From positions 620,001 to 684,000 of the forward strand of contig CP036290.1 in NCBI GenBank assembly GCA_007750655.1: a stretch of DNA of 64,000 nt. Direction: 5' to 3'. Shown in pieces: positions 16,758-25,013 of the stretch (position 1 is the first letter of the stretch; the number at the start of each line of letters is the position of its first letter). The notes beneath the pieces were generated by a model. The model was not told the origin of the DNA and did no database searches. It saw nothing but the letters and a program-made list of their open reading frames with translations. The position numbers and the translations under genes were made by a program. Source of the DNA: Rohdeia mirabilis (GTDB taxonomy: Bacteria > Planctomycetota > UBA1135 > GCA-002686595).

Positions 16758-19301
16758 ATGATCGAGCTTCGAACCGGGCGCACCCGCGCGTTCCACGTCT
16801 TGCGCGTCCTGCTGCTCGCGGTCGCGTGCGTCACGGCCCTTCCAACCCTCGCGAGCGCCCAGGGCAGCGCCGCCGAATACGAGCGCGCGCGCACCCATCG
16901 CCAGCGCTTCGCCGGACTCGTCGTGGGCGAGCGCGTCGAGCCGGTCTGGCTCGCGCCGGACCGCCTGGTGGTGCGGCGCGTGCTGGGCGCCGACGGCTGG
17001 CGCTACATGGTCGTGGACGCTGGCGGTGGAGATCTCGAGGACGCGTTCGACCACGAGCGGCTGGCGGCGGAGCTGTCGAAGGAACTCGATCGACCGTTCG
17101 ACGGTGCGTTGCTGGACCTGCGCATCCTCTCCTTCGACCGCGAGCGCGTCGGTTTCGTGCTGGGCGGTGGGGCCGACGGCTTCACCGTGCGCCGCAGCGG
17201 GCGCGGACTCGAACGCGTCGCGCTGGCCGACCTCGACGGCGCGACGCTGGCCGTGACCGAGCGTCGACGTTCGGGCCCGGGCCGCGGCGAGTCGAGCGTG
17301 CTGTTCGCCAACGACTCGAGCGTCACGGTGCGACTGGTGTGGCTCGACGCCGATGGGGGCGAGCGGGACTACGCGCGCGTCGCACCCGGCGAGCAGCACG
17401 CGCAGCACACGTTCGCCGGGCACGTGTGGCTCGTGCGCTCGGGCGACGACCGCGAGTTCGGTCCGTTCGAGGCCCAGGGGCACCCGGGGCTCGTGCGCGT
17501 GACCGACGCGGCGCTCGCGACACGCCCGCGTGAACCCGAGCGAACGGGCCCGCCGCCGCGCGACCCGTCCAACTCGCCCGACGGCCGTTGGCGCGTGGTC
17601 ACCGACGGCGCGCGCGTGGAACTCGAGAACCGCGCGAGCGGTGAACGGGTGCCGGTCGACCTCGCGGACGTTCCGCAGGACGAACGCACCCGCCGCGTGC
17701 TGTGGTCGCCCGATTCGACGCACGCCGTCCTGCTGCGCGTCGTCCCCGGCGAACGCCACGTGGTCCACATGGTCGCGTCGTCACCGAAGGGCGGCGGGCA
17801 GCCGCGACTCGAGTCGATGGACTACCGCAAGCCGGGCGACCGCATCGACGCGCTGCGCATCGCCGTCGTGCGAGCCGAGGACGCACGCGAGGTGCCGCTC
17901 GATCGCGCCGCGCTCCCGAACCCGTGGAGTCTCGACGAGTTGCGCTTCACGGACGGTGCGACGCTGACGCTGCGCTACAACCAGCGCGGCCACCGCGTGC
18001 TGTCGCTCGTCGCGATCGACGTGGCGAGCGGCGCGCTGCGCACCGTCGTCGAGGAAGCGCCCGACACCTTCGTCGACTACTCGCAGAAGGCCTGGATGCG
18101 GCATCTCGCATCGCGCGCCGAGGTGCTGTGGACCAGCGAACGCAGTGGCACCAATCACCTGTACGCGGTCGATCTCGCGTCCGGCCAGTTGCGCGCGGTG
18201 ACGAGCGGACCCTGGGTCCTGCGCGCGGTCGACGAGGTGGACGAGGCCGCGGGCACGGCGCTCGTGCGTGGCCTGGGCGTGTATCCCGACCAGGACCCGT
18301 ACCACGTGCACTTCGGGCGCGTCGATCTGGTGAACGGCGGCGTCACGTGGCTGACCGCGTCGGACGGCACGCACACGATCGAGTGGGGGCCGCAGCGCGA
18401 GTACCTGGTCGCCACCTGGTCGCGCGTGGACCAACCGCCGGTGCACGAGTTGCGCCGCGCCTCCGACGGGGCGCTGGTCGCCGAGCTGGGCCGGGCCGAC
18501 GCGTCGGCGTTGACGGCGGCCGGTTGGCGCGCGCCCGAGCGTTTCACGGCCAAGGGCCGCGACGGCCTCACCGACATCTGGGGAGTGATCCACACGCCGA
18601 CCGACTTCGATTCGCGCGCGAGCTATCCGATCGTCGAGTCGATCTACGCCGGGCCGCACGGCCACTTCGTTCCTAAGAGCTGGGCCGTGCACCGCGGCGT
18701 CCACGAACTGGTCGAGCTGGGTTTCGTCGTCGTGCAGATCGACGGGATGGGCACGAACTGGCGCAGCAAGGCCTTCCACGACGTCTGTTGGCAGAACCTG
18801 GGCGACAGCGGCTTCCCCGATCGCATCGCGTGGATCCGCGCCGCCGCCGAGTCGCGTCCGTGGATGGACACGGAGCGCGTCGGGATCTACGGCGGTTCTG
18901 CGGGCGGCCAGAGTTCGACGCGCGCGCTGCTCGCTCACGGCGACTTCTACGACGTGGCCGTGTCGGACTGCGGCTGCCACGACAACCGCATGGACAAGAT
19001 CTGGTGGAACGAGGCCTGGATGGGCTGGCCGATCGGCGAGCACTACGCCGAGCAGTCGAACGTCACCCAGGCGCACCGGTTGGTGGGCAAGCTGCTGTTG
19101 ACCGTGGGCGAGCTCGACCGCAACGTCGATCCCGCTTCGACGATGCAGGTGGCCGACGCGCTGATCCGCGCGAACAAGGACTTCGACCTGATCGTGTTCC
19201 CGGGCGCCGGCCACGGAGCGGGCGAGTCGGACTACGGTCGGCGCCGGCGCCAGGACTTCTTCGTCCGGCACTTGATGGGCGTCGAGCCGCGCTGGGAGTG
19301 A
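16758..19301 (+). CDS. Exported S9 dipeptidyl-peptidase IV-like enzyme with VHL beta-like domain
   Basis: 847 aa with a signal peptide (about 1-35, ending LASAQG). Residues about 183-245 closely resemble the von Hippel-Lindau beta domain: NDSSVTVRLVWLDADGGE, Y205, then HTFAGHVWLVR. Beta-propeller blades characteristic of DPP IV follow (about 275-560: SPDGRWRVVTDG, VLWSPDSTHAVL, WTSERSGTNHLYAVD, YHVHFGRVDL). The C-terminal alpha/beta-hydrolase (about 580-847) has nucleophile S714 in YGGSAGG, likely D787 in GELDRNVDP and H819 in GAGHGAG. It should release N-terminal Xaa-Pro-type dipeptides outside the cytoplasm. The VHL-like insert between signal peptide and propeller is unusual. It follows the M24 and phosphoesterase genes on the same strand. 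Confidence 0.9.
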   Translation: MIELRTGRTRAFHVLRVLLLAVACVTALPTLASAQGSAAEYERARTHRQRFAGLVVGERVEPVWLAPDRLVVRRVLGADGWRYMVVDAGGGDLEDAFDHERLAAELSKELDRPFDGALLDLRILSFDRERVGFVLGGGADGFTVRRSGRGLERVALADLDGATLAVTERRRSGPGRGESSVLFANDSSVTVRLVWLDADGGERDYARVAPGEQHAQHTFAGHVWLVRSGDDREFGPFEAQGHPGLVRVTDAALATRPREPERTGPPPRDPSNSPDGRWRVVTDGARVELENRASGERVPVDLADVPQDERTRRVLWSPDSTHAVLLRVVPGERHVVHMVASSPKGGGQPRLESMDYRKPGDRIDALRIAVVRAEDAREVPLDRAALPNPWSLDELRFTDGATLTLRYNQRGHRVLSLVAIDVASGALRTVVEEAPDTFVDYSQKAWMRHLASRAEVLWTSERSGTNHLYAVDLASGQLRAVTSGPWVLRAVDEVDEAAGTALVRGLGVYPDQDPYHVHFGRVDLVNGGVTWLTASDGTHTIEWGPQREYLVATWSRVDQPPVHELRRASDGALVAELGRADASALTAAGWRAPERFTAKGRDGLTDIWGVIHTPTDFDSRASYPIVESIYAGPHGHFVPKSWAVHRGVHELVELGFVVVQIDGMGTNWRSKAFHDVCWQNLGDSGFPDRIAWIRAAAESRPWMDTERVGIYGGSAGGQSSTRALLAHGDFYDVAVSDCGCHDNRMDKIWWNEAWMGWPIGEHYAEQSNVTQAHRLVGKLLLTVGELDRNVDPASTMQVADALIRANKDFDLIVFPGAGHGAGESDYGRRRRQDFFVRHLMGVEPRWE

Positions 19302-19678
19302 GGTGGGGGCGGTGCGCGAGTCGTGCATGTGGGTCGCGGCGTGAGGGTCGCGCTGCGCGATCGACAGCGCGCCGTCGCGCGAGGTGCTCGTCGTTCGGCG
19401 TCGGCGCGCGCCGCAGACGTTCGCGCGCCCGATGCTGGGTCCGTCCCGACCGAACCGGGACGGAGCCTGTGCTGCACCGCCACTTGACCGAACCGCCGCC
19501 AGGCCCTGGCCGCCTCCTCCCCCGCCCAGGGAGGGCAGACCGCACCAGGGCGGCGGGGGTGGCGGGTGGCGCGTGCGCGACGCCGCAAGTCCCTCTCGGA
19601 GGGTAGGTTGAGCCCCGCCGTTACGACGCGGATTCGCACCGCGCCGAGGCCACTCGCAGCCCTCGAACCACGACCGCC
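19302..19678. other. Intergenic region without recognised gene
   Basis: 377 nt between two plus-strand genes. It is G/C-run rich (for example near 19500-19565) with short inverted GCCCTGG/CCAGGGC-like pieces. I see no convincing ORF, RNA or repeat. The promoter of the following secreted protein is expected here, but no hexamers stand out. Confidence 0.4.
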
Positions 19679-20425
19679 ATGCTCCGCACCTCGCCGATCG
19701 CCCTGCTCCTCTCGCTGCTCGCCCTCGCCACCGTCGCGCCGACCGCGCACGCCCAGATCGGCGGGCCGACGCCACCGACCCCGATCCCGTGGCCGCTCGG
19801 CTGTCCGATCCCGTCGGTGGTCGCGAACGACTCGGCCGGGATCCTCGAGTACACGCCCTGCCACCCGATCGTCGCCGACGCGAACGGCCAGCTGGTCTTC
19901 ATCGGCTTCTGCATGCAGGTGCTCATCTTCCTGCCGCCGGGCGGTGTCGGCGTGCTGTCGTGGAACCAGACCGACAACAGCGGCCAGCAGGTCCCGCCCG
20001 GCGTCTACTCCGTCAACGGGTTGCTCTACGACGTCGGTGCGACGGACTGCGCGCTCATGCCGCTCGGTGCGCCCTTCGCCGGAGCGCGCCGAGCGGTGCA
20101 CCTGTGCGCACCCGCCCACCCGGACGCGTTCTACGTCCTCGCCGCGTCCGGATCGATCTCGACGGGCATCCCGCTCGGCTGCGGCCGGACCTTCCCGCTC
20201 GACCTCGACACGCTCCTGCTCCAGTCGATCGCACCGTCCGCCGTCTTCACGGACTTCATCGGCCAGCTCGACGCGTTCGGCACGACGAGCGCACCCGCGA
20301 TGGACGTGCCCGCGCAGCCGTCGCTGGTCGGCGTGAGCTTCCACCTCGCGTTCATGACGCTGGATCCGACGGCGCCCTGTGGCGTCGGCGCGATCTGCGA
20401 CCCGGTGCTCACGACGATCCGCTGA
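19679..20425 (+). CDS. Secreted protein of unknown function with FlgD-Ig-like segment
   Basis: 248 aa. A clear signal peptide (about 1-26, ending AHAQ) leads into a mature domain with several Cys residues. The segment LSWNQTDNSGQQVPPGVYSV matches the 'W-D-x-D-x-G-x-x-V-x-x-G-x-Y' pattern of FlgD-type Ig-like domains that often end secreted proteins. The C-terminal block SFHLAFMTLDPTAPCGVGAICDPV is typical of short repeats found at the ends of planctomycete secreted proteins. No enzymatic motif is seen. It is followed by a strong hairpin and faces the coiled-coil gene convergently. Confidence 0.65.
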   Translation: MLRTSPIALLLSLLALATVAPTAHAQIGGPTPPTPIPWPLGCPIPSVVANDSAGILEYTPCHPIVADANGQLVFIGFCMQVLIFLPPGGVGVLSWNQTDNSGQQVPPGVYSVNGLLYDVGATDCALMPLGAPFAGARRAVHLCAPAHPDAFYVLAASGSISTGIPLGCGRTFPLDLDTLLLQSIAPSAVFTDFIGQLDAFGTTSAPAMDVPAQPSLVGVSFHLAFMTLDPTAPCGVGAICDPVLTTIR

Positions 20426-20451
20426 GCGCGATCCACAGGCCGTGAACGAGT

Positions 20452-20487
20452 GCCGCCCCCGACTCGGCGAACCGAGGCGGGGGCGGC
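20452..20487. terminator. Strong bidirectional hairpin between convergent genes
   Basis: A 10-bp GC stem (GCCGCCCCCG / CGGGGGCGGC), one A/G mismatch, a further 5-bp stem (CTCGG / CCGAG) and a CGAA tetraloop lie between the convergent secreted-protein and coiled-coil genes. A stable shared terminator is the simplest reading. Confidence 0.65.
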
Positions 20488-20554
20488 GACGCGAAGACCG
20501 ACTCCGTTTCCCCGACGGAGGCGGTGTGCGGGTCGGCGCGGCGGCCGACGTGGG

Positions 20555-22648
20555 TCACTGCAGGAAGCGCGGCGCGCTGGCCCCGCCAGCGACCGGCGGG
20601 ACCGCGGGGACCGCCGGAATCGCCGGAATCGCCGGGACCGTTGCCACGGGCGGCAGCGCCGGGGCCGGCGGGGCCGGGAAGCCGGCGAAGCGGCTCGGCG
20701 GGAACTCGCCACCGCCCTGGGCCGCGGCGCCTCCGGCCGACGGCACGGCGCTTGTGAACGGGCTGGAGCCGCTGCCCCCGCTCGCGAGTGCGCGCGGTGC
20801 GGACGGCGGCAACGCGCTGCCGACGCCGAACGGCGAGCTCGTGCTCGGCGCGGTCGACGGTCCGCCACCAACGCTCGGAGAGGCTGCGCGCGGGACGAAC
20901 AGGTCGCCGACGCTCGCCGGGCCGTTCGAGCGGCCGCGGCCGGCCGGCGCCGAGCGGATCTCACCGAGGTCGTTGCGCAGGCCGCGGACCTCGTCGCGGA
21001 TCTCGCGCAGCAGTTGGATGATCTCCGCATCGCGATCGCCGCCGCCGATGCTCACGTCACCGCCGGCGTTGATCGTGTGTCCGCCGCCGGACGCGTGACC
21101 GCCACCAGCCGCACGGTCCGCGCCGTGGGGGGCGGGCCACTCGAACTTCGAGTGTGCGTCGTCGCCGAACAAGGACTCGAAGTCGATCTGCGGGCCGCCG
21201 CCGACGGAGGACCCGCCGCCCGCGAAGAGATCGATGTCGAAGCGTTCGCCGAGCTCGCGGAAGTCGACGTCCACGTCCTCGTTGTCGAAGTCGAACCACT
21301 CGATGTCGTGCCCGCCGTCGGCGTCGGGCCAGTGCTCCTCGAACTCCTCGGAGTCCATCCACGCCCACATACCGTCGAGAGCGGCGAGTTCGCTGTCGAG
21401 TTCGGCGCGCTCCTCGTCGAGTTCGGCCAGCTCCTCGTGCAGCTCGGCGAGCTCGTCCTCGAGCTCCTCGGCCTGATCGACGCGGTTCTTCTCCACGGCC
21501 TTGGCGAGGCGCTTCTCGAGGCGTTCGGCGCGCTTCTCGATCCGCTGGCTCTCGCGCTCGAGTTCGGCCAGTTCCTGCTCGTACTCGCGCAGGTCCTCGG
21601 CGCGCTCCTCTTCGTCGTCGCTGCGAGCGTCGAACCACTCGAGCCGTCCCTGCGCTCGGGCGGCGTCGGGCTGGAGAGCGGTCAGAAGTTCGCGGACGGC
21701 GTCCTCGGTGGCCGCCTTGCGGGTGTCCAGTTGGCTCCACAGATCCCGCGTCTCGAGCGCGTTGGCGTGGGCCTCCAGCAAGGCCGCTTCCGACTGCAGC
21801 TGCACGAGTCGCGCGTCCAGTTCGTGGGTGCCGGTGCCTCCTCCGGCTGCGTTCACCGCATGGGCCTGCAGCTCCGCGATCATCTCCAGATTGCGCACCA
21901 TGCGCAGCTCGGCCTCGACGTTCTCCAGCATGGCCGCTTCCGACTGCAGCTGCTCGAGTCGCGCGTCCAGTTCGTGGGTGCGGCCCGCCGCACCATGCGC
22001 CAGGTGAGCGCGCAGCTCCTCGTCACGGCGCCGCTCGAGGTCGAGCAGCGCGCGTCGCTCTTGCGCTCCTTGCGCCACGTGAGCGCGCAGCTCGCCCGCG
22101 CGGCGTCGTTCGAGGTCGAGCAGCGCGCGTCGCTCGTCGACGGTGCGCAGCTCCTCGAGCAGCGCGGACGATTGGGAGGCGCTCCGCTCGGCGGCCAGGC
22201 CGCGGTTCCTCGGACCGACCTGGGCCTGTAGAGCTTCGAGCGACGTCAGCCGCGCGTGCAGGACGGCGATCTCGCTCTGGAGCAGCGCGGCTTCCTCACG
22301 CGCCGCCTCCTCGTCGTCGCCGCGTGCCGGCAGGGCCGTCTCCCATGAGATCGCGGTGGCGGGGAAGTCTCTCGACTCCTCAAAAAGGCGTTGTCGGTAG
22401 CCGATCCTGAGGTCGGGGGCCTCCTGCGCGGCGTCCTGGCCCTGCGCCGGCGCGAACGACGTGCGCAGCAGGGTCAGCCTGTCGGCTCCGTCGGTCGCCT
22501 CGCACGAGACGTCGCACGTTCCGTCGGTCGTGACGTGCACGAGTCGACCCGCGACGTCGGCGCTCTGGCCGTCCTGGGCAAGCCACGGCGCCGCGAAGGG
22601 CACGGACAGGGCGGCGAGGCCCGAGGCGGTGAGAGTGATGAAGTTCAT
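20555..22648 (-). CDS. Exported coiled-coil protein of the BlaI/M56 operon
   Basis: 697 aa. A signal-like N-terminus (about 1-25) is followed by a long charged coiled-coil region (about 100-420) with internal repeats: ALLDLERRR-x-x-ELRAH twice and THELDARL-x-QLQSEAA-x-LE twice. The very regular stretch ELEDELAELHEELAELDEE follows. Beyond that, an acidic Trp/Asp-rich region (EHWPDADGGHDIEWFDFDNED) and a Gly/Ala/Pro-rich tail end in repeated AIPAVPAVPP. Its ATG overlaps the stop of the M56 gene (ATGA), so it is the third gene of that operon. A periplasmic scaffold or substrate of the M56 peptidase is possible, but no known family was recognised. Confidence 0.65.
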   Translation of the reverse strand: MNFITLTASGLAALSVPFAAPWLAQDGQSADVAGRLVHVTTDGTCDVSCEATDGADRLTLLRTSFAPAQGQDAAQEAPDLRIGYRQRLFEESRDFPATAISWETALPARGDDEEAAREEAALLQSEIAVLHARLTSLEALQAQVGPRNRGLAAERSASQSSALLEELRTVDERRALLDLERRRAGELRAHVAQGAQERRALLDLERRRDEELRAHLAHGAAGRTHELDARLEQLQSEAAMLENVEAELRMVRNLEMIAELQAHAVNAAGGGTGTHELDARLVQLQSEAALLEAHANALETRDLWSQLDTRKAATEDAVRELLTALQPDAARAQGRLEWFDARSDDEEERAEDLREYEQELAELERESQRIEKRAERLEKRLAKAVEKNRVDQAEELEDELAELHEELAELDEERAELDSELAALDGMWAWMDSEEFEEHWPDADGGHDIEWFDFDNEDVDVDFRELGERFDIDLFAGGGSSVGGGPQIDFESLFGDDAHSKFEWPAPHGADRAAGGGHASGGGHTINAGGDVSIGGGDRDAEIIQLLREIRDEVRGLRNDLGEIRSAPAGRGRSNGPASVGDLFVPRAASPSVGGGPSTAPSTSSPFGVGSALPPSAPRALASGGSGSSPFTSAVPSAGGAAAQGGGEFPPSRFAGFPAPPAPALPPVATVPAIPAIPAVPAVPPVAGGASAPRFLQ
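21773..21981. repeat. Near-identical internal direct repeat in the coiled-coil gene
   Basis: Copies of 59 nt at 21773-21831 and 21923-21981 differ at only two positions. They encode the duplicated THELDARL...QSEAA module. A second, more diverged pair lies nearby at about 22000-22140. The DNA-level identity suggests recent duplication or gene conversion. Confidence 0.85.
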
Positions 22649-24465
22649 CGTTGGATATCCCGTTCGGGATCGAGTTCCGGGGAAGGAGCGAGCGTCGACG
22701 ACTTCGCGGGGTCGTCGCGCTCGTGGATGAGGCGGGCGAGCACGAGGTGCTGCTGTTCGAGGCGTTCGAGGCGCTCGAGCACCGCGACGAGCTGGGCGCG
22801 GTCGTCCGGCGCCGACTCCTCGAAGGCGCGGCGCAGTTCGTCGCGCGCGGCTTCGAGTTCGTCGCCGAGCGCGCGCGACTCCGCGGTCATGAGGGCCGCG
22901 ACCGCGGACGACGCGGTCGGTGCCGGCGGCGTCGGGGCGGCCTGCGGTGACGGCGGGGCCGTGCTCGAGACGCCCGCGGTCGCCGGATCCCAGCTCGGTG
23001 CCGACCACAGGTTGGCGAGCTCGAAGCCCAGGTCTGCGTCGGTGGCGCCCACGGTCGCGAGCCCGTCGATCGGCGCACCGCCCGCGACGCCGTCCACCGC
23101 CGCCTGCCCGAACGCGACCGCCGGCGTCAGGCGCGGCAGAGCGAGCGCGACCACGACCGTCGGCGCGATCGCGGCGAGACGCGTGCGGCGGCCGGCGCGA
23201 CGGGGCGGACGGCTCGCGCTGCCCAGGATCCGATCGGCGCGCTCGACCACGAGCGACATGCGACCGGCCATCGTCGGCGCGCCCGTGACCGCGGCGGCCG
23301 GCAACGCTCCGCCACCGGTGCGCACGCGCGTCGCGACCTTCGCCAGGCACAGGGCCAGGGGCTCGGCCGCGCCGATCACGCGCACGGCGGTCTCGTCGGC
23401 GGCGTGCTCGCTGTCGCGCTGCAGTTCGCGCCACGCCAGCTTGTTCAGCGGTTGGAACGCGAACACGCGCGCGACGAGCCGCAGGGTCGGCAGCCAGCGC
23501 TGGTCTCCGCGGACGATGTGCGCGAGTTCGTGCGCCACCGCGGCGTCCCACTCGGCGCGCGTCAGGCCCAGGTGGAAGTCCACCGGCAGGCAGACGCGCG
23601 GTGCGCCGAAGCCGTAGGCCAGCGGAACGCGCACGCGGTCGCTCTCGATCACGCGCACGTGTGCGACGCCCATGCGGTCGGCGAGGTGCGCCGCGCGTTC
23701 GGCCCGTTCGGGGTCGAGCGGGCGCGTCCGGCCGAGTTGGCGACCCAGGCGCACCCAGCCGTCCAGCCAGCGCGCGAGGGCGAGCAGCGCGGCGATCGCG
23801 GCGACCAGGAGTGCGAGACGGCGCGGATCGACGTTGGACGCGGCATGCAGCGCGGTCGCGAAGAGGCCGGTGGCGCGCGCGTCGGACGCGGTGCCGGTCG
23901 ATCCGCCGAACGGGCCGCCGGCCGACGGTGCGGTCGCGGACGCACTCACCGCGTCGTCGACCTCACGCGCCGCGCCACTGCTCGCGACTTCGCGCGTCGT
24001 CGTGGCCTGCGTGTCGGCCGCTCGCCGCGGGGTCGGCCCCGCGACCCTCGGCGTGGGACCCGCGATCCTTCCGCCCAACGGGCGACGGTCGATCGGGCGC
24101 GCCTGCTCGGACCCGTTCGAGGTCGTCGTCGCGATCGGAACGCCGGCGCCACCGGCGACATCGAACTCGTGCTCGTCGCTCGCGCTGTCGTCGACCGCGT
24201 CGGTCACGTTCTCGGCGCGCCCGAGCCAGGCCATCTCCAGCTCGTGTCCACCTTCGAGCACTCCGCAGCGCACCGCACTCGTCGCGAGCGGCGCGACGAT
24301 CGCTGCGCGCCAAGCGAAGGCACGCAGGCCGGCCGGGGCGTCGCGCAGCACCGTGCGCGCCAGCAGCCACGTGGCACCGATCGCGACCGCGGCGTGCAGC
24401 CAGTAGGTCGCGAGCCAGGCGCCGATGCGCGTGGCCGTGTCGAGCTGGATCGGATCAGGCGTCAT
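22645..24465 (-). CDS. M56-family (BlaR1/MecR1-like) membrane metallopeptidase
   Basis: 606 aa, start at ATG complement 24465, overlapping the repressor gene by 11 nt. TM helices lie near residues 17-40 and 46-66, and a Thr/Pro/Ala-rich loop follows (about 90-200). A further TM (about 215-235) precedes the zinc-peptidase domain: VRVPLAYGFGAPRVCLPVDF and the HELAH motif (H312, E313, H316), with DSEHAADE as the downstream ligand region. Unlike BlaR1/MecR1 there is no penicillin-binding sensor domain. Instead a helical, Glu-rich C-terminus (EAARDELRRAFEE...) follows another hydrophobic stretch. It probably cleaves the partner BlaI-type repressor after a signal; the signal is unknown. Confidence 0.87.
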   Translation of the reverse strand: MTPDPIQLDTATRIGAWLATYWLHAAVAIGATWLLARTVLRDAPAGLRAFAWRAAIVAPLATSAVRCGVLEGGHELEMAWLGRAENVTDAVDDSASDEHEFDVAGGAGVPIATTTSNGSEQARPIDRRPLGGRIAGPTPRVAGPTPRRAADTQATTTREVASSGAAREVDDAVSASATAPSAGGPFGGSTGTASDARATGLFATALHAASNVDPRRLALLVAAIAALLALARWLDGWVRLGRQLGRTRPLDPERAERAAHLADRMGVAHVRVIESDRVRVPLAYGFGAPRVCLPVDFHLGLTRAEWDAAVAHELAHIVRGDQRWLPTLRLVARVFAFQPLNKLAWRELQRDSEHAADETAVRVIGAAEPLALCLAKVATRVRTGGGALPAAAVTGAPTMAGRMSLVVERADRILGSASRPPRRAGRRTRLAAIAPTVVVALALPRLTPAVAFGQAAVDGVAGGAPIDGLATVGATDADLGFELANLWSAPSWDPATAGVSSTAPPSPQAAPTPPAPTASSAVAALMTAESRALGDELEAARDELRRAFEESAPDDRAQLVAVLERLERLEQQHLVLARLIHERDDPAKSSTLAPSPELDPERDIQR

Positions 24466-24913
24466 CGCGCCGTCCTCCCTTGCGCCCGGCGTCCGACCCG
24501 TGCTGCTCGAGCAGAGCGCGCAGGCGATCCACGTCCGCATCGGACAGAGCCTGTTCGTCGAGCAGGTGGCTGACGAGCTCTTCCGGCCGCCCGCCGAAGA
24601 GCGTCTCGGTCAGCGAACCGACCATCGTCCGCCGCACCTCTTCGCGCGTGACGGTGGGGCGGTAGACGAGTTGGCGACCGTCGCGCCGCGCCTCGACGAC
24701 GCCCTTCGCCTCCATCTTCGTCAGCATCGTCGCGACGGTCGTCAGCGCACGGGCCTCGTCGCCCGTGAGCGCCTCGTGCACCTGGGCGACGGTCGCTTCG
24801 CCCGCCTCCCACAGCACGGTCATGATCGCGTGCTGCCGGGCGCCGAGTTCGTGGCGGGACTGGGGCGTGCGCTCGGGCTTGGCGGAGCGGGGAGTGGTCT
24901 TGCGGCGTGCCAT
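24455..24913 (-). CDS. BlaI/MecI/CopY-family transcriptional repressor
   Basis: 152 aa from ATG at complement 24913; a TTG three codons upstream (24922) would be possible but abuts the operator. A basic N-terminal extension precedes the winged helix (about 25-105): LGARQHAIMTVLWEAGEATVAQVHEAL, then LTTVATMLTKMEAKGVVEARRDGRQLVYRPTV, the recognition-helix and wing signature. The C-terminal dimerisation helices follow (ELVSHLLDEQALSDADVDRL). It is expected to repress its own operon through the adjacent inverted repeat and to be inactivated through the M56 peptidase encoded just downstream. Confidence 0.92.
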   Translation of the reverse strand: MARRKTTPRSAKPERTPQSRHELGARQHAIMTVLWEAGEATVAQVHEALTGDEARALTTVATMLTKMEAKGVVEARRDGRQLVYRPTVTREEVRRTMVGSLTETLFGGRPEELVSHLLDEQALSDADVDRLRALLEQHGSDAGRKGGRRDDA

Positions 24914-24922
24914 GGGCTTCAA

Positions 24923-24951
24923 ACTACCGAGGTCGTACTACCTGGGTAGTA
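24923..24951. promoter_or_regulatory. Operator-like inverted repeats upstream of the BlaI-family gene
   Basis: TACTACC-TG-GGTAGTA (24936-24951) is a perfect 7-bp inverted repeat with a 2-nt spacer. A second, imperfect site ACTACC-GA-GGTCGT (24923-24936) lies directly beside it, ending 10 nt before the start codon. Paired, short-spaced palindromes with ACTAC/GTAGT half-sites right at the promoter are what BlaI/MecI-type repressors bind. Location and symmetry support autoregulation. Confidence 0.72.
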
Positions 24952-25013
24952 GAAACTCGGCCGAATCGCCAGGCGACCTGAAGCCTCGCTCCAAATGGCT
25001 GTCCAGAGGCCGC

